From contig JAIPGP010000001.1 of NCBI GenBank assembly GCA_021735645.1, positions 1-64,000 on the forward strand: a DNA stretch of 64,000 nt. The letters are read 5' to 3'. Origin of the DNA: Candidatus Cloacimonadota bacterium. GTDB lineage: Bacteria > Cloacimonadota > Cloacimonadia > Cloacimonadales > TCS61. Of this stretch, positions 38,370 through 47,458 are shown one piece after another (the stretch's first letter is position 1; each line of letters opens with the position of its first letter). Made by a program: the position numbers and the translations under genes. The notes below the pieces were generated by a model. The model worked only from the letters and a program-made list of their open reading frames with translations. It did not search any database and was not told the DNA's origin.

Positions 38370-40790
38370 ATGCAGGAATTCATCATATTACTCGTGGTAC
38401 TTCTGATTCTTCCCGCTCTCGTAACCGCAGATGGTTATAAAACCCCGTCCAGTAAAATACAGGAAATTTATGATATCCCGCCCTTGCCCTATATGCAGTT
38501 CATTAAATATGAACCAACAGCCCTGGAAAAAGAATATTCAAATAATATTACCTTAGCTGACCTGGCACGCGAAGAACTGGGACTGGCAGGAGAAAAAATA
38601 GACCCGGCAATCAATGGTGTGCATGATAATTATCCTGAGACAGTGATCAGGCTGGTAAACCTGGAAAATGGATCAAAACTGGAGTTACCCCTGCCGGAAG
38701 ATATCAGGATCATGAGTACTTCCTTTTCACCTGATAGAAAATTACTGGCTTTAGTTAGCGAAGAAGACGATGGAATATATCTCGGTATATATGACCTGGA
38801 GCGTAATAATTACCGGGAACTCAAAGAGCTGCGGCTTAATGATGCCCTGGATATTGATCTGCAATGGTTTAATGATAACAGGCATCTGCTGGCAAAAACT
38901 GTTCCTGCTGATAGAGACGAACGCCCCTCTCCACCTAAAGTACCAGAAAAACCTGTTATTCAGGAAACTTATGGTAAAACCAGTCAGACCCGTACTTATA
39001 CGAATCTCCTGCAGAATAGCTTTGATGAACAGCTTTTTGACTATTTCTTCACCTCGCAGCCAGTAGTAATAGATGCGGTGAAGATGAAGTATAAAAAAAT
39101 TGGAAAGCCGGGAATATATAGCTGGCTGGAATTATCTCCTGATAATAACTATATTCTGGTTTCAGAGATTTTAAAGCCTTTCTCCCGCGAATTGCCCTGG
39201 TATAGATTCCCACGGCAATATATAGTATGGAATAAGAAGGGCAAAAATGTACGTCTGCTTTCTAAGCGTCCACTTAGCGACCAGATACCGATTGGTGGCG
39301 TTTATAATGGCAAACGCAGTTTTGAATGGCAGCCCCAGATGGCAGCCAGTCTTATCTGGGCAGAAGCTTTAGATGAGGGTGACCCCAAAAATGAAGTAGA
39401 ATTTTGTGATAAACTGATGCTGCTGGAAGACATCGAAAACGGCGAAGCCCGGGAATTTATAAAGTTGCAGCAGCGCTACCGCTATATCCAGTGGTCAGAA
39501 AAACCCGACTGGTTCATTGTCTATGAATATGACCGCGATAAACTCTGGCAGAGAGCCTGGCTGACAAATCTCTCCGGGGCTGAACCATATAAGATCGATG
39601 ACCGCAGTATTCAGGATCAATACAATTTCCCCGGCAGCCTGCTGACCCGCAAAAATGAATATAACCAGGAGCTTTTCATTCATCAGGATAATCACGTGTA
39701 TTACCTGAATAATAAGGGTGCCAGTCCGGAAGGCCGTTTCCCCTATCTGGCAAAAGTCAATCTGCTGTCTGCTGAGAAAGATATTCTTTTTAAATGTCGC
39801 GAAGGCTGGCTGGAATCTCCTGTCTGCTTTATTGATGAAAATCTCAAGAAAATTGCAGTCAGCTCGCAAAATCAGGATTCTCCACGTAACTATTATATCT
39901 ATGATACTGAATCAAAAGAAATACGCTGGCTGACAGAATACCAAAACCCCTACCCGGAATGGGCAAACCTGCCTAAAGAAATTATTCATTATGAACGCGC
40001 AGACAGCGTGATGCTTTCCGCCGCACTCTATCTGCCGTCGGACTGGGATGGAATAACAAGATTACCTCTGGTGCTTAATGCCTATCCTGAGGAATATACT
40101 GACCTTTCTACGGCAGGACAATCCAATAAATCTGCTGATACTTTCACTTATTTCTCCGGTGCCAGCATCAGATATTTTGCTTTAGCTGGCTATGCCGTGC
40201 TGGCAGATGCTTCTATTCCGATTATTGGCGATCCGGAAACTGTAAATGAAACCTTTATCAGTCAAACCTGTCTTTCCGTGGAAGCTGCTATTAATCATCT
40301 CACAGATAAAGGTGTGATTGACCCCCGGAAAGTTGGCATTACAGGACATAGTTACGGTGCCTTTATGGTGGCAAATGTTCTGGCTCACAGTGATTTGTGC
40401 CAGGCTGGAATTGCTAAAAGCGGGGCATATAATAGAACCCTTACTCCCTTTGGATTCCAAAGCGAAAGACGAACCTTATGGGAAGCCAAAGATTTCTATG
40501 TTAAAGTTTCTCCCTTTATGCACGCCGAAAAGATCAAGCAGCCCCTCCTGCTCATCCACGGTGAAGAAGATGATAATAGCGGTACCTACCCTATCCAGTC
40601 TAAAAGACTTTACGATGCCATTAAAGGCAATGGCGGCATTGCAAAACTGGTGATGCTCCCCCTGGAAAAACACGGCTACAGCGCCCGTGAAAGCAACCTG
40701 CACGTTATCACAGAAATGATCCAATGGTTTGACCGCTTTGTGAAAAATGCCGAACCAGTAGTAACCGGCGATAATAACTTAGATGATTGA
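38370..40790 (+). CDS. S9 family (prolyl oligopeptidase-like) secreted serine peptidase
   Basis: N-terminal signal peptide; C-terminal alpha/beta hydrolase with 'GITGHSYGAFMVANVLAHSD', 'LLIHGEEDDNSGTYPIQSKRLYDAI', 'LEKHGYS'. Confidence 0.9.
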   Translation: MQEFIILLVVLLILPALVTADGYKTPSSKIQEIYDIPPLPYMQFIKYEPTALEKEYSNNITLADLAREELGLAGEKIDPAINGVHDNYPETVIRLVNLENGSKLELPLPEDIRIMSTSFSPDRKLLALVSEEDDGIYLGIYDLERNNYRELKELRLNDALDIDLQWFNDNRHLLAKTVPADRDERPSPPKVPEKPVIQETYGKTSQTRTYTNLLQNSFDEQLFDYFFTSQPVVIDAVKMKYKKIGKPGIYSWLELSPDNNYILVSEILKPFSRELPWYRFPRQYIVWNKKGKNVRLLSKRPLSDQIPIGGVYNGKRSFEWQPQMAASLIWAEALDEGDPKNEVEFCDKLMLLEDIENGEAREFIKLQQRYRYIQWSEKPDWFIVYEYDRDKLWQRAWLTNLSGAEPYKIDDRSIQDQYNFPGSLLTRKNEYNQELFIHQDNHVYYLNNKGASPEGRFPYLAKVNLLSAEKDILFKCREGWLESPVCFIDENLKKIAVSSQNQDSPRNYYIYDTESKEIRWLTEYQNPYPEWANLPKEIIHYERADSVMLSAALYLPSDWDGITRLPLVLNAYPEEYTDLSTAGQSNKSADTFTYFSGASIRYFALAGYAVLADASIPIIGDPETVNETFISQTCLSVEAAINHLTDKGVIDPRKVGITGHSYGAFMVANVLAHSDLCQAGIAKSGAYNRTLTPFGFQSERRTLWEAKDFYVKVSPFMHAEKIKQPLLLIHGEEDDNSGTYPIQSKRLYDAIKGNGGIAKLVMLPLEKHGYSARESNLHVITEMIQWFDRFVKNAEPVVTGDNNLDD

Positions 40791-41127
40791 TATTGAAAAA
40801 CTGGAAGACTCTTTTTCCTTAATTGGTATCAGCAGAATCCCGGTTTTCATTGATATCTATTTAGCTTCCACAAAGACTTTTATTCCCAGATTTGAGAGAT
40901 TTTATAAAAAGAAACAAAATGATAAACTATATGATCTGGTACACAAAGTTCGAGGAAGTACCGTAAATTTCTATGATAGCGAAATTATTTATATCCTCAC
41001 TGACCTGGAGAATAATTTATTACAACAACCATTAAAGATCACTACAGATGACATCGCTTTACTCAAAACCAGGTTCACCCGATTTTGTCAGGACCTCACC
41101 ACCCTGAAAGCAAAATACAAAAAATAA
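40783..41127 (+). CDS. Hpt-like (histidine phosphotransfer) domain protein
   Basis: 114 aa all-alpha; 'DLVHKVRGSTVNFYDSEIIYILTDLENNL' resembles the Hpt HxxKGS box; overlaps the S9 peptidase stop. Confidence 0.55.
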   Translation: MIDIEKLEDSFSLIGISRIPVFIDIYLASTKTFIPRFERFYKKKQNDKLYDLVHKVRGSTVNFYDSEIIYILTDLENNLLQQPLKITTDDIALLKTRFTRFCQDLTTLKAKYKK

Positions 41128-41201
41128 ATACTATAGCCCCTGCTCCTAACCATATAACACAAATAAGGATATTCGTTGTGAATCCAACCTCATTCCACCC
41201 C

Positions 41202-41282
41202 GCTATGCAAAAATTTGTAGCTTAATCCTCCCGGATTAAGCATCTTATTTTCCATCAAACTGGATAGTTTGATCTACATAGC
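41202..41282. repeat. BIME/REP-like composite palindromic element (two hairpins)
   Basis: CTTAATCC-TCCC-GGATTAAG (41221-41240) and ATCAAACT-GGAT-AGTTTGAT (41254-41273), bracketed by TTGTAG ... CTACATAGC. Confidence 0.7.
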
Positions 41283-41519
41283 AAACCACCACATGGTAAA
41301 AAAAATCCACTTAGCTAAATTATTACTATGCTTGTCCTAATCAAAATCTTTAGCAAAAAGCATCTTCCCGAATTTATGAGTAATTTCTGCCACTAAGTCA
41401 TATGTGCACCGCTGGGTATTTCCAAGTGGGGCGTAGATGACGACCATTATCATCTAATTCCAATAACGAATTTTATGATAAATTACAAAGCTGAAATCTC
41501 AACCTCCTGGCTATTATTG

Positions 41520-41544
41520 TTAGGAAATGTTAGGAAATGTTAGG
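41520..41544. repeat. Short tandem repeat TTAGGAAATG x2.5
   Basis: ttaggaaatg|ttaggaaatg|ttagg; inverted copy cctaacattt at 41581-41590. Confidence 0.8.
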
Positions 41545-41791
41545 TCGTAACTAATTGCTATTATGTTAATTACAGTATATCCTAACATTTTTGCCCCTTT
41601 TTTAAATATACATACCCCTATTTATAACTTTAAAAAAAATACAGCTTTCTTCACTAATACAGATTTTTAAATCCCTAATACCAAGTTCTTAAATATTATC
41701 GTATTACGGCTAATTTCTCACTTCTCACTGATTAAAATGGGTTTATCCTTCGCAATGGTTGCTACCAGTTGCTGCCCAGGTATAACTTTTA

Positions 41792-41834
41792 TGTCCACTA
41801 CGTCCACTTAGTCCACTACGTCCTCTGTCCACTA
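41792..41834. repeat. Tandem array of 9-bp NGTCCRCTN units (locus 2)
   Basis: GTCC at 41793, 41802, 41811, 41820 (period 9) plus an out-of-phase fifth gtccacta at 41827. Confidence 0.8.
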
Positions 41835-42049
41835 ATTCACTACTACCCACAACCAGACCACGATTACATGAAGTTTTCCCGCGTACCCAGACATCCTTGA
41901 TCTGATTGTATTAAATTCAAAATTCAAAATTAATTCAACGCCCAGCGTAAGTATTTATCAATATATGCCGTTTCCAACTTTTTCCTTTACATTTTTACCC
42001 TTAGTAAAAGTTTCACGACAAATATACTCAAAAAAAAACAGGAGAGTTT

Positions 42050-43606
42050 ATGAAAGTATCTGAAAAGATTGAGCAGTTGCAGCAGAAAGAAGCTCATATC
42101 AAGGAAATGGGCGGCGAAGCTCGCATCCAGAAACAGCATGATAGTGGCAAATTAAACGCTCGCGAACGGATTGACCTGCTCTTTGATCAAGACTCATTTC
42201 GCGAAATCGATATATTCGTAAAGCATCGCTCCACTAATTTCAATATGGCAGAAGTTGATGTTCCCGCAGATGGCGTAGTTGTCGGTCACGGACTGGTTAA
42301 TGGACGCCCTGTGTTTGCCTTTTCCCAGGATTTCACTTCCCGGGGAGGTTCGCTGGGCGAAATGCACGCTGCCAAAATCTGCAAAGTAATGGACCTCGCT
42401 GCCAAAGCAGGAGTCCCCGTTGTGGGATTTAATGATTCCGGCGGTGCACGGGTGGAAGAAGGAGTGCAGGCTCTGAAAGGTTACGGTGATATCTTCTTCC
42501 GCAATTCCCGTAATTCGGGCGTGATACCTCAAATATCTGCCATCATGGGTCCCTGTGCCGGCGGTGCTGTCTATTCTCCAGCTATGACTGATTTTATCTT
42601 CATGGTCAAAAAATCCAGCCACATGTTCATCACTGGTCCTCAGGTAATTGAAACTGTAACCGGTGAAAAGACCACTTTTGAAGACCTGGGTGGAGCTATG
42701 GCACATAATTCCAAGTCAGGTGTAGCACATTTTGCCTGCCAATCCGATGAAGATGCTATTGAGCAGATCAAAATCCTGCTCAGCTATCTGCCCTCGAACA
42801 ATCTGGAAGACCCGCCACATGTACTTATGGGCGATGACCCTGCCAGATTATGCCCGGAGCTGGATACCATTATCCCCGATAATGCCCAGCAGCCTTATGA
42901 TATGAAAGATATCATCAAATCTATTGTGGACGTCGCTGAATTCTTTGAACCGCATGAATATTATGCTGAAAATGCTATCATTGGATTTGCCAGACTTAAT
43001 GGGCGCAGCGTGGGTATTATCGGCAATCAGCCAACCTTCCTCGCCGGCTGCCTCGATATTGATGCCTCAGATAAAATTTCCCGCTTTATCCGCTTCTGTG
43101 ACGCTTTTAATATCCCTATGATCACATTCGTGGATGTTCCCGGCTACCTGCCAGGTACTCAACAGGAATGGGGCGGCATTATTCGGCATGGTGCAAAACT
43201 GCTCTGGAGTTATAGCGAAGCTACTGTCCCCAAACTTACGGTTGTTACCCGTAAAAACTACGGCGGCAGCTATATTGCCATGTGCTCCAATCATCTGGGT
43301 GCTGATATGGTTTTTGCCTGGCCCTCTGCCGAAATCGCGGTGATGGGTGCTCAAGGTGCTGTGAATATCATCAGCAGCTACCGTAAAGAAATCAAAGATG
43401 CAGCCGATCCGCAGGCTATGCGTCAGTCAAAAATCGCTGAATATGAGACAGCATTCAGTAATCCCTATCTAGCAGCAGAGCGTGGGTATATTGATGCTAT
43501 CATCATTCCTTCCGATACGCGGATCAGACTCATTGATGCTCTGGAGATCATGTGCACAAAAAGAGAATCCTTACCTCCCAAAAAACATGGTAACATCCCG
43601 GTATAG
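42050..43606 (+). CDS. Acyl-CoA carboxylase/transcarboxylase carboxyltransferase (12S, propionyl-/methylmalonyl-CoA type)
   Basis: 518 aa; 'GKLNARERIDLLFDQDSF', 'NDSGGARVEEGVQALKGYGDIF', 'GPCAGGAVYSPAMTDF', 'VDVPGYLPGTQQEWGGIIRHGAKLL'. Confidence 0.93.
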   Translation: MKVSEKIEQLQQKEAHIKEMGGEARIQKQHDSGKLNARERIDLLFDQDSFREIDIFVKHRSTNFNMAEVDVPADGVVVGHGLVNGRPVFAFSQDFTSRGGSLGEMHAAKICKVMDLAAKAGVPVVGFNDSGGARVEEGVQALKGYGDIFFRNSRNSGVIPQISAIMGPCAGGAVYSPAMTDFIFMVKKSSHMFITGPQVIETVTGEKTTFEDLGGAMAHNSKSGVAHFACQSDEDAIEQIKILLSYLPSNNLEDPPHVLMGDDPARLCPELDTIIPDNAQQPYDMKDIIKSIVDVAEFFEPHEYYAENAIIGFARLNGRSVGIIGNQPTFLAGCLDIDASDKISRFIRFCDAFNIPMITFVDVPGYLPGTQQEWGGIIRHGAKLLWSYSEATVPKLTVVTRKNYGGSYIAMCSNHLGADMVFAWPSAEIAVMGAQGAVNIISSYRKEIKDAADPQAMRQSKIAEYETAFSNPYLAAERGYIDAIIIPSDTRIRLIDALEIMCTKRESLPPKKHGNIPV

Positions 43607-43614
43607 AGGCAAAA

Positions 43615-43785
43615 ATGAACGATAATAGAAAGAAAAAAATAAAGGCTGCCATCGCAGCAGTGACTTATTATCTGCAGGAAGAAGAAGCCCGGCAGACCAA
43701 AAAAACCAGCTTTTGGTTACGCAGCGGACGAGAGATGACGATGAATAATCGCTACCTTGTGCAAATGCGCAATTTTAGACGATAA
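43615..43785 (+). CDS. Small (56 aa) protein between the two carboxyltransferase genes; possible decarboxylase/transcarboxylase accessory subunit
   Basis: ATG 43615 to TAA 43783-43785: MNDNRKKKIKAAIAAVTYYLQEEEARQTKKTSFWLRSGREMTMNNRYLVQMRNFRR; below the ORF-track length cutoff; tightly spaced to both neighbours. Confidence 0.7.
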   Translation: MNDNRKKKIKAAIAAVTYYLQEEEARQTKKTSFWLRSGREMTMNNRYLVQMRNFRR

Positions 43786-43802
43786 TTATTGGAGGATATT
43801 AT

Positions 43803-45710
43803 ATGCAATACGATAAACATGGCGTTCTGGAAAGACGGGAAATGCGTTATGAAACTGACCGTCCCCAGGCAGAATACCCCATAAAAATTCAAGACCTTAC
43901 CTTCCGTGACGGGCATCAATCTTTATTTGCCACCCGCGGTAGAACAGAAGATATGCTGCCCGTGGCAGAGAGAATGGATGAAATAGGCTTCTATTCCATG
44001 GAAGTTTGGGGTGGAGCCACCTTTGACACCATGCACCGCTATCTGGCAGAAGACCCCTGGGAAAGGATCAGAACCCTTAAAAATTACATTAAGAAAACTC
44101 CATTTTCCATGCTGCTGCGTGGTCAAAATCTGGTGGGTTACCGTAATTATGCTGATGATGTGGTTGATAATTTTGTCCAGCGAGCTGCTGATAACGGTAT
44201 AGACATCTTCCGCGTATTTGATGCCCTGAATGATTTCCGCAATTTTGAAGCTGCCGCAAAAGTGATCAAGCGCAATGACAAGCACTTTCAAGGCACCATC
44301 TGCTATTCGCTTACTGAAATGAGAATGGGTGGTGAAACCTATAACATAGATTACTACCTGAATAAGGCAAAAGAACTGGAAGCGATGGATGTAGATTCTA
44401 TCTGTATCAAAGATATGGCTGGCTTAGTAGCTCCGTATGATGCCTATAACCTGGTGAAAGCTTTGAAAGCTCAAACTGATATTCCTATCCATTTGCACAC
44501 GCACTTCACTTCCGGTATGGGTGATCTCTCCCTACTGAAAGCAATTGAAGCCGGCGTGGATATCATTGATACCTGTATGTCACCTTATGCCTATCGCACC
44601 TCTCATCCCGCTGTGGAACCACTGGTGATCACGCTGCTGGGCACGAACCGCGACACTGGCTTTGACATCAAAAAACTCGCTGATATCAGTAAAGACATGG
44701 AAAAAACCATCCCTAAATACAAGCACTTTGCTAATGACACTAAATTCTCTATTATAGATACAAATGTGATCCTGCATCAAACACCCGGTGGTATGCTCAG
44801 TAATCTGGTGAACCAGTTGCGCCAAATGGATGAACTTGATAAGCTGGATGATGTTTTTGAAGAACTCCCAAAAGTTCGCTTAGACCTGGGTCAAGTTCCT
44901 TTAGTGACGCCTACAAGTCAAATCGTAGGCATTCAAACTGTCAATAATGTGCTCTATGATAAAGAAGAAGAATACACCCAAATCACGCAGCAGGTAAAAG
45001 ACCTCTGCTTTGGGCTTTATGGCAAAACTACTCTGCCCATAAATTCTGAAGTGCAAAAGAAAGCACTTAAAGATTATCCTCGCGGGGAAACTCCTATTTC
45101 CTGCCGTCCCGGTGATGAGCTGGAACCGGAAATGCCTCAGGTAAGAGAAGACGCCAAAGGACTGGCAAAAGACCTCGATGATGAACTTATCGTTGCGCTG
45201 TATCCAGTAACTGGTAAGCGTTTCCTGAAATGGAAATACGGTATGACAGATATCCCCGAAGAAGCCAAAGCTAAAACCATAGAACAGGTGAAAGAAGAAG
45301 AAGAACTGGTGAGAAAAGTGCTCTCCGGTGAACTGCAGTCTGCCGGAAAATCACCGGAAAATGTGGCTACCAGACCTTTTGATGTATATGTGGATGGTGA
45401 ATTATTCCACGTGGAAGTAGCAGACCCTCAGGATAAAAAGGGATTTGCTCCCCACAAAAAAGCAGAAAGCAGCAGCTCAGATGCACATACTGACGGTGAA
45501 AAAGTGCTCACAGCACCCATTCCCGGCATGATCAATGAACTCAAAGTGAAAGTGGGCGATACAGTGAAAGAAGGTGACACTGTCCTGGTACTGGAAGCCA
45601 TGAAAATGTTCAACAACCTGGAAGTGAAATTTGCCGGAACAGTTAAAGAGATCAAAGTTGACGTAGGAGATTCTGTAGGAAAAGGCGACGTTCTGATCAG
45701 CTTTGAATAA
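43803..45710 (+). CDS. Pyruvate/oxaloacetate carboxyltransferase (5S/OadA/PycB-like) fused to a biotin carrier domain
   Basis: 'IKIQDLTFRDGHQSLFATR', 'CIKDMAGLVAPYDAYNLVKAL', 'HTHFTSGMG', C-terminal biotinyl site 'VLEAMKMFNNLEV'. Confidence 0.94.
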   Translation: MQYDKHGVLERREMRYETDRPQAEYPIKIQDLTFRDGHQSLFATRGRTEDMLPVAERMDEIGFYSMEVWGGATFDTMHRYLAEDPWERIRTLKNYIKKTPFSMLLRGQNLVGYRNYADDVVDNFVQRAADNGIDIFRVFDALNDFRNFEAAAKVIKRNDKHFQGTICYSLTEMRMGGETYNIDYYLNKAKELEAMDVDSICIKDMAGLVAPYDAYNLVKALKAQTDIPIHLHTHFTSGMGDLSLLKAIEAGVDIIDTCMSPYAYRTSHPAVEPLVITLLGTNRDTGFDIKKLADISKDMEKTIPKYKHFANDTKFSIIDTNVILHQTPGGMLSNLVNQLRQMDELDKLDDVFEELPKVRLDLGQVPLVTPTSQIVGIQTVNNVLYDKEEEYTQITQQVKDLCFGLYGKTTLPINSEVQKKALKDYPRGETPISCRPGDELEPEMPQVREDAKGLAKDLDDELIVALYPVTGKRFLKWKYGMTDIPEEAKAKTIEQVKEEEELVRKVLSGELQSAGKSPENVATRPFDVYVDGELFHVEVADPQDKKGFAPHKKAESSSSDAHTDGEKVLTAPIPGMINELKVKVGDTVKEGDTVLVLEAMKMFNNLEVKFAGTVKEIKVDVGDSVGKGDVLISFE

Positions 45711-45721
45711 ATAATTTATAT

Positions 45722-45759
45722 AATCCACGGCTGTATTAAGCAGTCGTGGATTTTTTTTT
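45722..45759 (+). terminator. Rho-independent terminator after the carboxyltransferase locus
   Basis: AATCCACGGCTG-TATTAAG-CAGTCGTGGATT followed by a T-run. Confidence 0.88.
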
Positions 45760-45780
45760 ATGTAAAACCACAGAGGACTA

Positions 45781-46092
45781 ATGTACACATCAACAATGCG
45801 TTATGAATTTAAAATTGATAAATTTGCTGAAGCCTGTGAAATCTGGGAAAATAAAGTGCTCGCTTTAGCAGCAAAACAGCCCGGATTTGTCCGTATGCAG
45901 TTTCTTGTGCAACCTGATAAGGGTATTGCTCTGGCAATAGGCACCTGGGAATCCCAGATCGCTGCCCAGAATTTCATGAAAACCGGAGTCTTCAAAGACC
46001 TGCTGGAAGACCTGAAAGATTTCTCACTCTCACAGCCTCAGCCGGAAATCTGGGTCCTCAAATACTACCGTAGCTTAATCGTCCCCGATTAA
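45781..46092 (+). CDS. Probable dimeric alpha/beta-barrel (ABM-like) protein
   Basis: 'VLALAAKQPGFVRMQFLVQPDKGIALAIGTWESQIAAQNFM' resembles ABM-fold proteins; stop codon lies inside a REP-like palindrome. Confidence 0.55.
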   Translation: MYTSTMRYEFKIDKFAEACEIWENKVLALAAKQPGFVRMQFLVQPDKGIALAIGTWESQIAAQNFMKTGVFKDLLEDLKDFSLSQPQPEIWVLKYYRSLIVPD

Positions 46093-46096
46093 GCAT
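46070..46096. repeat. REP-like palindrome, second copy of the GTAG-CTTAATCS-TCCC-SGATTAAG-CAT element
   Basis: gtagCTTAATCG-TCCC-CGATTAAGcat; same loop and flanks as 41217-41243. Confidence 0.75.
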
Positions 46097-46122
46097 TTAT
46101 AAGATAAAACCTCCAGGCATAG

Positions 46123-47218
46123 TCAGACCACATTTTCCTCATTCCAATCCTGAGGTCCAACCTCTGCATCTATATAAATCCCGGCAGCACAATCAAATAA
46201 TGTATCACTGTGTGTACCGCTAAAGTTCATATTGGTAATGTCAAATTCCACATAAACCTGGTTTTTGATATAGTCATAACTCCACTGATAGCTTATTTGA
46301 CGTACCGCAATGTTCAGGGGATAATGTTCGCTTTGCATACTGCCGGAGCCATAATCTCTTTGACCACCAGTTCCAAATGGACTGTAATCATAATAATATG
46401 CCATAAAATCCTGCTCTGATAACGGAAAACCATCCTCATCTACTAAGCCATCACAGTCATCATCATATTCTCTTGTATAAGAGTAATATCCATTGCTGGG
46501 ATCCTCTGACAGGTCCATAAATGACAGCGGAAACCAGATTTCAGAATTTTCTAATACTGGTTCAAAAGCATAGGGCTGAAAATTATACAGATAATTTTCT
46601 CCAAAACCCGCAAAAACCACAGGCAACTTATTACTGGAACGAAAAGGAAAAGCTATTCCTGCTGGATCTTCATCAATACATCCATCACCATCATCATCAT
46701 AGCCCCCGGTGTATTCAGATGTAGAGGTCTCTATTACTATATCCTGTTCATTAAACATTTTTGATATTGATTAGCTAATATCTCAGATTCCAATGGATTA
46801 TAAGCAGGTAGTAACTCCTATATATCAAGATCACTATCATAACCCACAGTTGTTAATGTATCAACTATCAGACGCAAATCCGGCGTCCAGTTCGGGTCAC
46901 TCATAGGAACAGCATCCCCTTCATCTAAAGGTGGGTAATGCAACCAGTATAATCTTCGACCCCAGGCATCTCTTCTCACTTTTTTCGCACCAAACCAGAT
47001 AGACCATGTCTTTAGTCTGTCAATGCCCTATTAGCCGGATACTCCAGGGAAGGAAAACCTTCTCCATTGGAACCTATTGTTCCATAATTACTCACCCTTA
47101 ATTCCAGATTTCCCACACTGTGAACTTTTGATTTATCTAAAACCCTATCCGAATTATCTGAGTAACAATTAACACTGATAAGTGCTGATAAAAGAAATAA
47201 AATAATCCCAATCTTCAT
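46123..47218 (-). pseudogene. Remnant of a secreted protein gene (signal peptide plus DDDGDGxxDED acidic motifs)
   Basis: Signal-peptide ORF 47012..47218 stops early. The next segment (SIWFGAKKVRRDAWGRRLYWLHYPPLDEGDAVPMSDPNWTPDLRLIVDTLTTVGYDSDLDI) is in another frame and ends in a stop, and the rest (46123..46758) is in a third frame context. Confidence 0.75.
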
Positions 47219-47390
47219 TGCCTCAACCCCCTGATTCTATAATTATTTAATTCTATATCAAATATCTATATCCTATCAGTCAAGCTATATTTGCACTTTA
47301 GGGGCTAAGTGATTGGGGATGTATGGGTCTTACATGTTTTATATATTCTATATTGGGTGGTCAACTGGTTGAAATTATATATTTAGAATG

Positions 47391-47430
47391 AAAAAGCCCG
47401 GCAAAAGATATCAATCTATTGCCGGGCTTT
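47391..47430 (-). terminator. Rho-independent terminator for the gene at 47459..50311
   Basis: Perfect 12-bp inverted repeat AAAGCCCGGCAA (47393-47404) / TTGCCGGGCTTT (47419-47430), T-tract on the minus strand. Confidence 0.92.
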
Positions 47431-47458
47431 ACTATTTACCTAATAGTGATCAGGTCAA

